Assembly (NCBI GenBank): GCA_021778875.1
Contig: JAJYBT010000277.1
Span: 1 to 5,270 of the forward strand
Length of the DNA stretch: 5,270 nt
Direction of reading: 5' to 3'
Source of the DNA: Acidobacteriota bacterium
Lineage (GTDB): Bacteria > Acidobacteriota > Terriglobia > Terriglobales > Acidobacteriaceae
Each line of letters starts with the position of its first letter. Position 1 is the first letter of the stretch. The translations under genes and the position numbers were made by a program. A model generated the notes under the pieces. The model saw only the letters and a list, made by a program, of their open reading frames with translations. It searched no databases and was not told where the DNA came from. This document shows, piece by piece, positions 1 to 5,270 of the stretch.

Positions 1-1
1 C

Positions 2-745
2 CGGTTCCAGGTAAACCTGGTCTCGGCCGAGCAAATACCCTTCAATGAGTTTTTGCTGCGCATCCCCGAGATCAACTATGTGGCCTCAGTGCGCATGGAG
101 CCGCTGGGAGCGCTTTCAGTGATGCAGTTGGATCTTGCGCTGGCACCGCCGATCATCGATCTCCTGCTGGGCGGCGAGGGCCAGGAGGGTCCGCTGCGCG
201 AGCTGACCGATATTGAGGAATCCATGCTGGCCAGCGTGGTGGAAATCATTTGCCGCGAACTGACCGCAGCGTGGCAGTCGGTGGGCCTCAGTTTCAACTT
301 TGAGCGCCGCCAGATGCAGACCCAGGTGGCCCGCATCATTTCGGTGAATGAGAAGACACTGTGCCTGAGCTTCGAGATACGGATGCCGCACTGCTCCGGG
401 CTGCTGAACCTGGCCTTCCCGGCGGTTGTGTCGAACACCATTCTGCGCAGGCTGACCTCGGACTGGGGCCGCCGGCGGCGTCATGCGCCGGAGACCCGGA
501 TTCGCATGGAGGCAGCGGCGAGGAAGATTCGCTTCGGCGCGTCCCTGCAGATGCCCACGGTGCGCCTGCCTGCCGGTTCCATCGAGCGTATGGAACCGGG
601 AACGGTCCTGCGCCTTGACCTGTCTGCCAGCTCGCTGGCCGAGTGGCGCGTGGGAGGGCAAGCCTTGTCGAGCGCACTGGCGATCCGCATGGGACGGCGC
701 CGCGCCGCGCGACTGGAGAGCAACGCGCCCGGAGGAATTGCATGA
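2..745 (+). CDS. fliM: Flagellar motor switch protein FliM (5'-truncated by window edge)
   Basis: FliM is the C-ring protein that binds CheY-P and, with FliG and FliN, sets the direction of flagellar rotation. The frame is open from the first bases of the window, so the start lies outside; 247 codons are visible. About 85-90 residues of a typical ~330-residue FliM are missing, including the N-terminal CheY-binding peptide. The visible part begins in the CheC-like middle domain: an F-N-E-F-L-L-R-I-P-E stretch at visible residues 14-23, LLLGGEGQEG near 54-63, and the LTDIEESML helix near 68-76. From about residue 177 to 239 it continues into a SpoA (FliMN_C) domain with the V-R-L-P and MEPGTVL segments. 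The stop TGA at 743-745 overlaps the fliN ATG in an ATGA arrangement, which suggests translational coupling. The family call is secure because both domains occur in the right order next to a FliN. Confidence 0.93.
   Translation, partial: RFQVNLVSAEQIPFNEFLLRIPEINYVASVRMEPLGALSVMQLDLALAPPIIDLLLGGEGQEGPLRELTDIEESMLASVVEIICRELTAAWQSVGLSFNFERRQMQTQVARIISVNEKTLCLSFEIRMPHCSGLLNLAFPAVVSNTILRRLTSDWGRRRRHAPETRIRMEAAARKIRFGASLQMPTVRLPAGSIERMEPGTVLRLDLSASSLAEWRVGGQALSSALAIRMGRRRAARLESNAPGGIA
731..736 (+). promoter_or_regulatory. Ribosome binding site for fliN
   Basis: GGAGGA lies 5 bases before the ATG at 742, inside the last codons of fliM. It decides the fliN start. The frame stays open upstream to an ATG at 643, but that site lies deep within fliM and has no comparable Shine-Dalgarno sequence. 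Confidence 0.85.
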
Positions 746-1503
746 AGAGCTACCTGGACTGCTGGACATCTGTTGCAACCGCGCTGTTTTCCCAAGCCCT
801 GGCCGGAGAGCCTGAGTTTGCCGAGTCGCTGCCAAGGCCCATGACCGGAGCAGCATTCGGATATGCGGCATTCCTCGCCGGGGACGAAGAGGGCCGTTTC
901 AGCGTGGTGCTGGATCCGGCGGTTCTCGAATTGCCGCTGATGGGCGAGGGGGTGGACCAGAAGGCAGGCTGGCGCGAGTTGCTGCGCGAGGTTGCCGATG
1001 CAGCGGCAGGGGACCTGCTGGTTCAGGCGGGGAAGAAATGCCGTGTAGAAAAGTTCGAGGAGATCGCCGGAGAAAACCAGATTTCCCGCGCATTCCAACT
1101 GAAATCGAATATGGGTTCATGGGCGATTCTGGTGCGCGATGAGGTACGACTGTCGAAGGCCGAGGCGCACATGGATTCGACTCGAGCAGATTCGGCCCGG
1201 ACATCGGAAGAGCCAGTGGCGGCCGCGGGCATCAGCCCGGGCATTGAGCTGCTGCTGGACGTGGAACTGGAAGCCACGCTCCGCTTTGGCTGCCGGGAGA
1301 TGCCGCTGAGCGAAATTCTCGACCTTGGCCCCGGGGACGTGGTGGAGTTGGACCGCCATATCGCCGATCCGGTTGACCTGATTGTGGGCGACAAGATTGT
1401 GGCCTGGGGAGAGGTTGTGCTGGTGGATGGAAATTTCGGATTGCGGGTGACCAGGGTTGCCTCGCCACGCAAGCGATTGGAGAGTATTCGATGCCTGTTC
1501 TAA
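742..1503 (+). CDS. fliN: Flagellar motor switch protein FliN with long N-terminal region
   Basis: This 253-residue product ends in a clear SpoA/FliN domain at about residues 168-243. It has the ELLLDVELEATLRFG strand, the MPLSEILDLGPGDVVELD core and the GEVVLVDGNFGLRVTRV end. FliN packs with FliM at the base of the C-ring in the cytoplasm. The length is odd: typical proteobacterial FliN is about 100-140 residues, and here some 165 residues precede the SpoA domain. That region (about 1-140) has alternating strands and a helix with E83-V-A-D86, loosely like the ExxN helix of CheC/FliY proteins but with Asp in place of Asn. Residues 141-167 look like an Ala/Ser/Glu-rich linker. FliY-like is therefore an alternative name, but no intact CheC phosphatase motif is visible. 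The start at 742 is chosen for the ATGA overlap with fliM and its strong ribosome binding site. The SpoA call is near certain; the N-terminal fold is inference. Confidence 0.9.
   Translation: MKSYLDCWTSVATALFSQALAGEPEFAESLPRPMTGAAFGYAAFLAGDEEGRFSVVLDPAVLELPLMGEGVDQKAGWRELLREVADAAAGDLLVQAGKKCRVEKFEEIAGENQISRAFQLKSNMGSWAILVRDEVRLSKAEAHMDSTRADSARTSEEPVAAAGISPGIELLLDVELEATLRFGCREMPLSEILDLGPGDVVELDRHIADPVDLIVGDKIVAWGEVVLVDGNFGLRVTRVASPRKRLESIRCLF
1479..1484 (+). promoter_or_regulatory. Ribosome binding site for the MshEN-domain gene
   Basis: GGAGAG lies 6 bases before the ATG at 1491, within the last codons of fliN. It supports the upstream start, and hence a 13-bp overlap with fliN, over the in-frame ATG at 1599, which has only a weak AGGG just before it. 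Confidence 0.65.
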
Positions 1504-2438
1504 ATCGCGGAAGCGTAGTCGTTGCGCAGGCAGGGGAGCGCAATCCATTTCTGCCGGAGACGCCATTGGATGCGCCGAACCGGGGTCGGCGCACAGGGAT
1601 GGGCGTGCGTCTGCGATCGGGCATTCTGGAGGCCTGCGCCAATCCCGGCTGTGGTTCCGGCTGGCTTCACCTGTGGAGAAGCCGCTCGACGCCTGTATTT
1701 GAGGGCGGCTGGAGCTGCTCGGCTGAATGCACGGCGGCGCGGATGCGGGTTGCGGTGCGCCGCGAACTGGACGGGCGGAACGCTTCCCATGTGGCGCATC
1801 GCCATCGGATTCCGCTGGGCCTGTTGATGCTGGAGCAGGGATGGATTACGCAGGACCAGCTTCGCAAAGCGCTCGATGCACAGCGAGCGGCAGGGACAGG
1901 GCGGCTGGGCTACTGGCTCGTGCGTCAGCGGGCGGTGAGCGAGCCGATGGTGACCCGAGCTCTGAGTTTGCAGTGGAGCTGCCCGGTGCTGTCCTTGGAA
2001 CATCACGATGCGGCGGGGCTTGCAGCCATGATGCCGCGCCTGTTTGTGGAGGCGTTTGGGGCCCTGCCTCTGCGGCTTGCAGCGGGCAGGCTGGCGTACC
2101 TGGGATTTGAGGCGAATCTCGACCCGGTGCTGGCTCTGGCCGTTGAAAGAATGACCGGGTTGCGGGTGGAAAGCGGGCTGGTGCGGGAGTCGCATTTTCA
2201 GGCGGCGCATGAGCGGATGCTGACGGTGAAGTTTCCCCTTGTGGAGCTGGTGGAAGCAGTCTCAGAGGCAGCAGCGGCGCACGCGCTTGCCCGGGCGGTG
2301 GAGCGCGCACGGCCGATTGTCTCGCGTTTGGTGCGTGTGCATGAATGTCTGTGGCTGAGAATGTGGAAGCGTCCGCAGAAAGGGCCGCTGCCCGAGGGCG
2401 AATCGGTGCAGGACCTTGTCTGTACGATTTGCCGGTAG
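1491..2438 (+). CDS. Unrecognised protein with Cys cluster and MshEN/GspE-N domain (putative c-di-GMP binder)
   Basis: I do not recognise this 315-residue protein by name. Its middle carries two tandem 24-residue units, P108-Q131 and R138-Q161, that fit the MshEN pattern (RLG-xx-L..., a G near position 10, L at 17 and 21, Q at 24). In the type IV pilus/type II secretion ATPase family this domain binds cyclic di-GMP. Unit 1 has P in place of R before LG; unit 2 has RLG but R in place of the mid-unit Gly. A GspE-N-like alpha/beta part follows to about residue 245. No Walker A or B motif is present, so this is not a secretion ATPase. Upstream of the domain are C49-x4-C54 and C76-x3-C80, with W58, W62 and W74 between or beside them, resembling a zinc-ribbon-like site. 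The C-terminus ends with C311-x2-C314. No signal peptide or membrane helix is evident. It overlaps fliN by 13 bp, implying co-translation with the motor switch. Residues 1-36 are low in obvious structure, so a start at 1599 is possible. Function is unknown; a c-di-GMP-responsive role in motility is inference. Confidence 0.8.
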   Translation: MPVLNRGSVVVAQAGERNPFLPETPLDAPNRGRRTGMGVRLRSGILEACANPGCGSGWLHLWRSRSTPVFEGGWSCSAECTAARMRVAVRRELDGRNASHVAHRHRIPLGLLMLEQGWITQDQLRKALDAQRAAGTGRLGYWLVRQRAVSEPMVTRALSLQWSCPVLSLEHHDAAGLAAMMPRLFVEAFGALPLRLAAGRLAYLGFEANLDPVLALAVERMTGLRVESGLVRESHFQAAHERMLTVKFPLVELVEAVSEAAAAHALARAVERARPIVSRLVRVHECLWLRMWKRPQKGPLPEGESVQDLVCTICR

Positions 2439-2440
2439 AA

Positions 2441-2463
2441 GGGACGCGGCCCCTGCCGCGCCC
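2441..2463 (+). terminator. GC-rich hairpin between the MshEN gene and cheY (attenuator or weak terminator)
   Basis: A perfect 6-bp stem CGCGGC/GCCGCG (2445-2450 with 2455-2460) has a CCCT loop. Beyond a bulged A at 2444 it extends by GGG/CCC (2441-2443 with 2461-2463). It begins three bases after the stop codon. The only T-tract is a four-T run at 2474-2477, about ten bases downstream, so it is not a canonical intrinsic terminator. It may lower read-through into cheY or stabilise the upstream mRNA 3' end. Confidence 0.35.
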
Positions 2464-2513
2464 GCGAATTGCCTTTTCAAGATGGGGAACGAAGCGCCGA
2501 TAAACACCTCAGC

Positions 2514-2520
2514 AAAGGAG
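2514..2520 (+). promoter_or_regulatory. Ribosome binding site for cheY
   Basis: AAAGGAG lies 6 bases before the ATG at 2527. It fixes the cheY start over the in-frame TTG at 2416 (inside the upstream gene) and the ATG at 2482. The latter has no Shine-Dalgarno sequence and would add residues unlike a receiver domain. Confidence 0.8.
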
Positions 2521-2526
2521 CCGGGG

Positions 2527-2910
2527 ATGCGTGAAGTGCGAACCTTGATAGTGGATGATTCGTCGGTGATGCGCAAGATTGTGGAGCGCGCACTGCGCCA
2601 GGCGGGACTCGATCCGCTGGTGGTGCATGAGGCCGGCAGCGGCGTCGAGGGACTGGAAGTATTGAAGGGCGCGCACGTTGACCTGATTCTCTCCGATATC
2701 AACATGCCTTCGATGGATGGGCTGGAGTTTCTGCGCCAGATCAGGGTTCAAAATCTTGCTCCCGGAGTTCCCGTGGTGATGATTACCACTGAGTCGAGCG
2801 AGGAGCATGTGAAGCAGGCGATTCTTGCGGGGGCGCGGGGGTACATCCGCAAGCCGTTTACGGCTGAGCAGGTGAAGGAGCGGGTGTTGCCGTTGCTGAC
2901 GGCGGCGTAA
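2527..2910 (+). CDS. cheY: Chemotaxis response regulator CheY (single receiver domain)
   Basis: This 127-residue stand-alone receiver domain has the size of classical CheY. All catalytic positions are visible: the acidic pair D10-D11 that binds Mg2+, phospho-acceptor D57 in LILSDINMP, T87 in MITTE, Y106 in ARGYIRKP and K109. D57, T87, Y106 and K109 coincide with E. coli CheY numbering. Phosphorylated by CheA, CheY-P diffuses to the motor and binds FliM/FliN to change rotation. No DNA-binding or other output domain follows. The position between the C-ring genes and a CheX-type phosphatase supports a motility role. Other single-domain regulators share this architecture, so the partner kinase, which is not in this window, is unproven. 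An 88-bp gap with a hairpin separates it from the previous gene, so cheY may be partly uncoupled from the fliM-fliN expression level. Confidence 0.92.
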   Translation: MREVRTLIVDDSSVMRKIVERALRQAGLDPLVVHEAGSGVEGLEVLKGAHVDLILSDINMPSMDGLEFLRQIRVQNLAPGVPVVMITTESSEEHVKQAILAGARGYIRKPFTAEQVKERVLPLLTAA

Positions 2911-2988
2911 CCGTTGAGTGCGGACATGCTTTTGACTGGAGTAAGGACGGCCCGATGCAGGCCGATGAGCGGCGGCACAGATAGAGAT

Positions 2989-2994
2989 GGAGAG
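2989..2994 (+). promoter_or_regulatory. Ribosome binding site favouring the cheX start at 2999
   Basis: GGAGAG is followed by four bases and then the ATG at 2999. The alternative in-frame ATG at 2987 has only a weak purine-rich stretch before it and would add four residues (M-E-S-G). Confidence 0.5.
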
Positions 2995-2998
2995 TGGG

Positions 2999-3496
2999 AT
3001 GGCGCAATCGTTGCGGGAATCCGTGCATGTGGTCTCCGATCCGAGGAATCTGGATGCGAGCGTGGAAGAGGTCTTCGAGCTGATGCTTGGGGTGCGTTGC
3101 AAGCGCTCCGGCGAGGTCTCAGGCGCAGCGGCGCACCCTGAATTGGAGTCGGTGACGGCGGTGGTGGGATTTGGCGGTCTGTTGAGCGGAGCCTGCGTTT
3201 TCCGCTGTGGCGCCAGCGCCGCGATGAAGGTGGCCGCGCGCATGACGGGGATGGAATTTCATGAGATTGACGATACGGTCAAGGATGGTATCGGCGAGAT
3301 CTGCAATATGCTGGCAGGCGCATGGAAGGGGAAGGTGCCTGACTTGGCGGCTCATTGCGGACTGTCGGTTCCGGCGGTGATCACCGGTCGCGACTACAAT
3401 CTTCGCGTGCAGGCGCCGGAGTTTCAGTTGCAGCATGTCTACAGCTTTGAGGACGCTCAGTTCGCCGTGACGATTGTTTGCGACGGCATGCAGTAG
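2999..3496 (+). CDS. cheX: CheX-type CheY-P phosphatase
   Basis: This 165-residue protein (169 if it starts at 2987) fits the CheX/CheC family, which ends chemotactic signalling by hydrolysing CheY-P. The diagnostic helix is DTVKDGIGEICNMLAGAWKG at residues 92-111. It holds the single ExxN catalytic motif, E100 and N103, as in CheX; CheC and FliY usually have two such motifs. Earlier features are the N-terminal SVEEVFELMLGV helix (21-32) and the strands V-T-A-V-V-G-F-G-G-L-L-S-G (52-64), typical of the family. The C-terminal strands (143-162) would complete the sheet used for dimerisation in known CheX. It lies 88 bp after cheY, its likely substrate, and immediately before a strong terminator, so it is probably the last gene of the switch operon. 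No membrane or secretion signal is seen. The family call is firm; phosphatase activity is inferred from the intact motif. Confidence 0.85.
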   Translation: MAQSLRESVHVVSDPRNLDASVEEVFELMLGVRCKRSGEVSGAAAHPELESVTAVVGFGGLLSGACVFRCGASAAMKVAARMTGMEFHEIDDTVKDGIGEICNMLAGAWKGKVPDLAAHCGLSVPAVITGRDYNLRVQAPEFQLQHVYSFEDAQFAVTIVCDGMQ

Positions 3497-3531
3497 GCTG
3501 CCTGTTTTTCTTTTTATGGGAGATACGGAAG

Positions 3532-3562
3532 GCGTCGAAGCCCAGAGAGGGCCGGCGCTTTT
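3532..3562 (+). terminator. Intrinsic terminator after cheX
   Basis: The outer stem GCGTCG (3532-3537) pairs with CGGCGC (3553-3558), with one G-T wobble. After an AA bulge, the inner stem GCCC (3540-3543) pairs with GGGC (3549-3552) around an AGAGA loop. TTTT follows at once (3559-3562), with another TTTT at 3567-3570. This is the classic layout of a Rho-independent terminator. It sits 35 bases after the cheX stop and marks the end of the fliM-to-cheX transcription unit. Confidence 0.75.
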
Positions 3563-3705
3563 CTGATTTTGAGCGCGCTTTCTTTCCTAATTTGAGGTGC
3601 TGAGTTCCAGCCCGGCCCGCCTGCTCAATTCTGATACTCCTCTAATCCTTTAATCTCCATTTCGGTCTCCAAGCTGCAGGGTTTCGCTCGCGAGAGGAGA
3701 GCCCG
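3563..3705 (+). promoter_or_regulatory. Leader region of flgFG with a presumed promoter
   Basis: These 143 non-coding bases lie between the terminator and flgF and are AT-richer than the flanking genes. A promoter is expected here because transcription from upstream should stop at 3562. I see no convincing -35/-10 pair. The best element is GG-N10-GC (3664-3665 and 3676-3677, the latter within CTGCA), which has sigma-54 -24/-12 spacing but a poor -24 box. Near the gene there is a CTCGCGAG palindrome (3687-3694) and the flgF ribosome binding site GAGGAG (3694-3699), six bases before the ATG. Confidence 0.4.
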
Positions 3706-4443
3706 ATGGACAGTGGATACTATGCAGCCATGACCGGCCTGGTGGCGCGCACGCAAGCGCTGGACACGGCCGCGGCGAATCTGGCGAATGCGCAGACGCC
3801 CGGTTACCGCGCGGAGCGCGAGTATTTTCGCTCAGTGCTCCTGGGACCGGATGCTCTGGATTCGCAACTCGGACAGACCGTGAACAACTATGGGCTGCTG
3901 GGCGGCGACCGGCTGAATCTGGCCCAGGGCGCGATCCAGCAGACTGGCAACCCGCTGGATCTGGCGATTGAAGGACAGGGATTTTTTCAGGTGCAGACCG
4001 GCGGCGGGCCGCGCTTTACGCGCGATGGAGGATTTCACCGCTCGCAACAGGGGTTGCTGGTTACGGAGGCGGGGGAGCCGGTTCTTTCGGCGACGGGCAA
4101 GCAGATTCCTGTGCCTCCGGGCGAGGTTTCGGTGGGCGCGGATGGCGCTCTTTCAGTGGCCGGGGGAGTCGTGGATACAGTGGGAGTCTTCACGTTTCCC
4201 AGGGAAGCTCACCTGACGCCCGAGGGCGCCAACCGCTACCGCGCGCCGGACGGGGTCAAGCCCACGCCGGCAGGGGATACATCGATTCATCAGGGGGCGA
4301 TTGAAGCTGCCAATCAGGATGCCGTGCAGGGAACGCTGGACCTGATTGTGATGCAGCGCCAGGCGGAGATGATGCAGAAGGCGCTGACTGTCTTCCATAC
4401 CGAATTCAACAAGTTTGCCACCGAGGATCTGCCGCGGGTGTAG
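3706..4443 (+). CDS. flgF: Flagellar basal-body rod protein FlgF
   Basis: FlgF is a structural protein of the proximal rod, exported by the flagellar type III apparatus and assembled in the periplasm. At 245 residues it is close to E. coli FlgF (251). The N-terminal D0 helix carries the rod signature ALDTAAANLANAQTPGYRAE (19-38). The shared FlgE/F/G segment NPLDLAIEGQGFFQVQ is at 82-97, followed by FTRDGGFHRSQQGLLV (104-119). The strand pair at 141-163, with VGADGALSVAGG, is typical of FlgF. The C-terminal helix IVMQRQAEMMQKAL (214-227) is the D0 partner, though it lacks the QRAYE form seen in FlgG. It is distinguished from FlgG by lacking the YQ...PGA segment after the D0 helix and by preceding a clear flgG. 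There is no Sec signal, as expected for a type III substrate. The start has a strong GAGGAG six bases upstream. It is the first gene of the second block. Confidence 0.9.
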   Translation: MDSGYYAAMTGLVARTQALDTAAANLANAQTPGYRAEREYFRSVLLGPDALDSQLGQTVNNYGLLGGDRLNLAQGAIQQTGNPLDLAIEGQGFFQVQTGGGPRFTRDGGFHRSQQGLLVTEAGEPVLSATGKQIPVPPGEVSVGADGALSVAGGVVDTVGVFTFPREAHLTPEGANRYRAPDGVKPTPAGDTSIHQGAIEAANQDAVQGTLDLIVMQRQAEMMQKALTVFHTEFNKFATEDLPRV

Positions 4444-4465
4444 CGGCAGGTGCCTTGCTGAGGAT

Positions 4466-4469
4466 GGGA
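4466..4469 (+). promoter_or_regulatory. Ribosome binding site for flgG
   Basis: GGGA lies 5 bases before the ATG at 4475, with a second GAGG at 4460-4463 somewhat far away. It supports the start giving MIRALYTAASGM, the expected FlgG N-terminus, rather than the in-frame TTG at 4415 inside flgF. Confidence 0.55.
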
Positions 4470-4474
4470 AAAAG

Positions 4475-5263
4475 ATGATTCGAGCACTGTATACGGCAGC
4501 CAGCGGCATGAGCGCGCAGCAGATGAACCTGGACACAATCGCCAACAACCTGGCGAACTCGTCGACCACAGGATTTCGCCAGTTGCGCCTTCAATTCCAG
4601 GATATGGTCTATCAGAATCTGGTGACGCCGGGAGCGGCGCAAAGCCAGTCTACCGTCTCGGCCGGGCTTCAGATCGGTCTGGGCACCCGGTCGGCGGCCA
4701 CGGAAGTGATTAACACGCAGGGATCGCTGAATGCGACGAACAATCCGCTGGATGTGGCCATTCAAGGCAACGGGTTTTTCCAGGTGCAGCGGCCGGACGG
4801 AACCATCGCCTACACGCGCGCCGGGCAGTTTCACTTGAACAATCAAGGGACTGTTGTCACAACGGATGGCGATCCATTGGTCCCCACCATTACGATTCCG
4901 GCCAGCGCTACGTCGGTGACGATAACCCAGTATGGGGTGGTGAACGCGACCATGCCGGGGCAGCAGAATCCCTCGCAGCTTGGCCAGATTCAACTGGCGA
5001 CATTCCCCAATCCCGGCGGTCTGGAGAGCATGGGCTCGAACCTGCTGACGGCAACACTCAGTTCGGGTGATCCGCTGCTGGACAACCCCGGGGGAACGGA
5101 GGGGCTTGGAACGCTTCAACAGGGTTATCTGGAGAACTCCAATGTGGATGTGGTGACGGAGTTTGTGCAGATGGTTCTGGCCCAGCGGGCTTATGAATCC
5201 AACTCCAAGGTGATCAAGGCCGCCGACGATATGTATTCGCAAGTCAACAATATGACGCGTTAG
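4475..5263 (+). CDS. flgG: Flagellar basal-body distal rod protein FlgG
   Basis: FlgG forms the distal rod, the drive shaft that passes through the P- and L-ring bushing to the hook. At 262 residues it is full length (E. coli 260). The N-terminus MIRALYTAASGM and D0 motif TIANNLANSSTTGFRQL (21-37) are textbook. The FlgG-specific segment after it is present: DMVYQNLVTPGA (43-54) running into SAGLQIGLGTR (62-72). The FlgE/F/G core NPLDVAIQGNGFFQVQ is at 90-105. The C-terminal D0 helix has the full signature LENSNVDVVTEF (219-230), VQMVLAQRAYESNSKVIKAA (231-250) and DDMY. It follows flgF by 31 bp, so the two are very likely co-transcribed. No signal peptide is seen, as expected for type III export. 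Only seven bases follow the stop, so the next gene (often flgA or flgH) cannot be read. Confidence 0.97.
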   Translation: MIRALYTAASGMSAQQMNLDTIANNLANSSTTGFRQLRLQFQDMVYQNLVTPGAAQSQSTVSAGLQIGLGTRSAATEVINTQGSLNATNNPLDVAIQGNGFFQVQRPDGTIAYTRAGQFHLNNQGTVVTTDGDPLVPTITIPASATSVTITQYGVVNATMPGQQNPSQLGQIQLATFPNPGGLESMGSNLLTATLSSGDPLLDNPGGTEGLGTLQQGYLENSNVDVVTEFVQMVLAQRAYESNSKVIKAADDMYSQVNNMTR

Positions 5264-5270
5264 GCGGAAG

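Noticed and set aside
116..871. Minus-strand open frame of 251 codons across the fliM/fliN junction
   Set aside because: It is antisense to two well-supported genes, with Arg/Gln/His-rich composition and no recognisable domain.
1500..2210. Minus-strand open frame of 236 codons opposite the MshEN gene
   Set aside because: The + strand product has clear tandem MshEN units. The antisense product is Arg/Gln/His-rich with no motif.
2416..2526. N-terminal extension of cheY from a TTG at 2416
   Set aside because: It would overlap the preceding gene, encodes 37 residues absent from CheY proteins, and lacks the AAAGGAG found before the ATG at 2527.
2932..2959. TTGACT (2932-2937) with GATGCA 16 bases later, as a promoter for cheX
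   Set aside because: The -35 resembles the consensus, but the -10 is poor and the spacing is non-optimal. Chance occurrence is likely.
2914..3141. Short + strand open frame overlapping the start of cheX
   Set aside because: It overlaps cheX in another frame, has no recognisable domain, and cheX has the conserved ExxN helix.
3485..3515. GGCA/TGCC hairpin with T-runs right at the cheX stop, as a terminator
   Set aside because: The stem is only 4 bp with a 10-base loop and includes the last codons. The hairpin at 3532-3562 is much stronger. The T-rich tract may still assist termination.
4406..5242. Long open frame of 278 codons on the minus strand opposite flgG
   Set aside because: It lies wholly antisense to an unambiguous FlgG. 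Long antisense frames are common in GC-rich coding DNA, and its translation, rich in His, Arg and Gln, shows no family motif.
1..5270. Search for CRISPR arrays, tRNAs, IS ends and long direct or inverted repeats
   Set aside because: None was found by eye. All repeats seen are short hairpins or coding paralogy between flgF and flgG.

Overview
The window is a compact, high-GC stretch of flagellar and chemotaxis genes, all on the + strand. It reads as two transcription blocks. The first block holds the 3' part of fliM, a FliN with an unusually long N-terminal region, an unrecognised protein with a MshEN-type (putative c-di-GMP-binding) domain and Cys clusters, a stand-alone CheY receiver and a CheX-type phosphatase. 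A good intrinsic-terminator hairpin lies at 3532-3562. The second block holds flgF and flgG, the proximal and distal rod proteins. The window ends 7 bases after the flgG stop.

Organism: a motile, diderm bacterium is implied by the distal rod gene. The high GC, the gene order and the Cys-cluster plus MshEN protein fit Acidobacteriota (Terriglobia-like) best in my judgement. That is inference from style and context. No rRNA or other marker is present, and another high-GC lineage such as a deltaproteobacterial group cannot be excluded.

Block 1 (1-3562): fliM and fliN overlap by 4 bp (ATGA), and fliN overlaps the MshEN gene by 13 bp, so these three look translationally coupled. An 88-bp gap containing a GC-rich hairpin precedes cheY, and another 88-bp gap precedes cheX. 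The products make a coherent set. FliM and FliN form the switch (C-ring) that CheY-P acts on, and CheX has the ExxN motif of CheY-P phosphatases. The MshEN protein may add a second-messenger input, although no such role is shown by the sequence.

Block 2 (3563-5270): a 143-bp leader, with only a weak sigma-54-like promoter candidate, leads to flgF. flgG follows after 31 bp. Both proteins share the D0/D1 rod signatures and a near-identical segment of about 16 residues.

The most interesting item is the MshEN/Cys-cluster protein inside the motor-switch operon. The extended FliN N-terminus comes second. No mobile elements, CRISPR arrays, tRNAs or rRNAs were seen.
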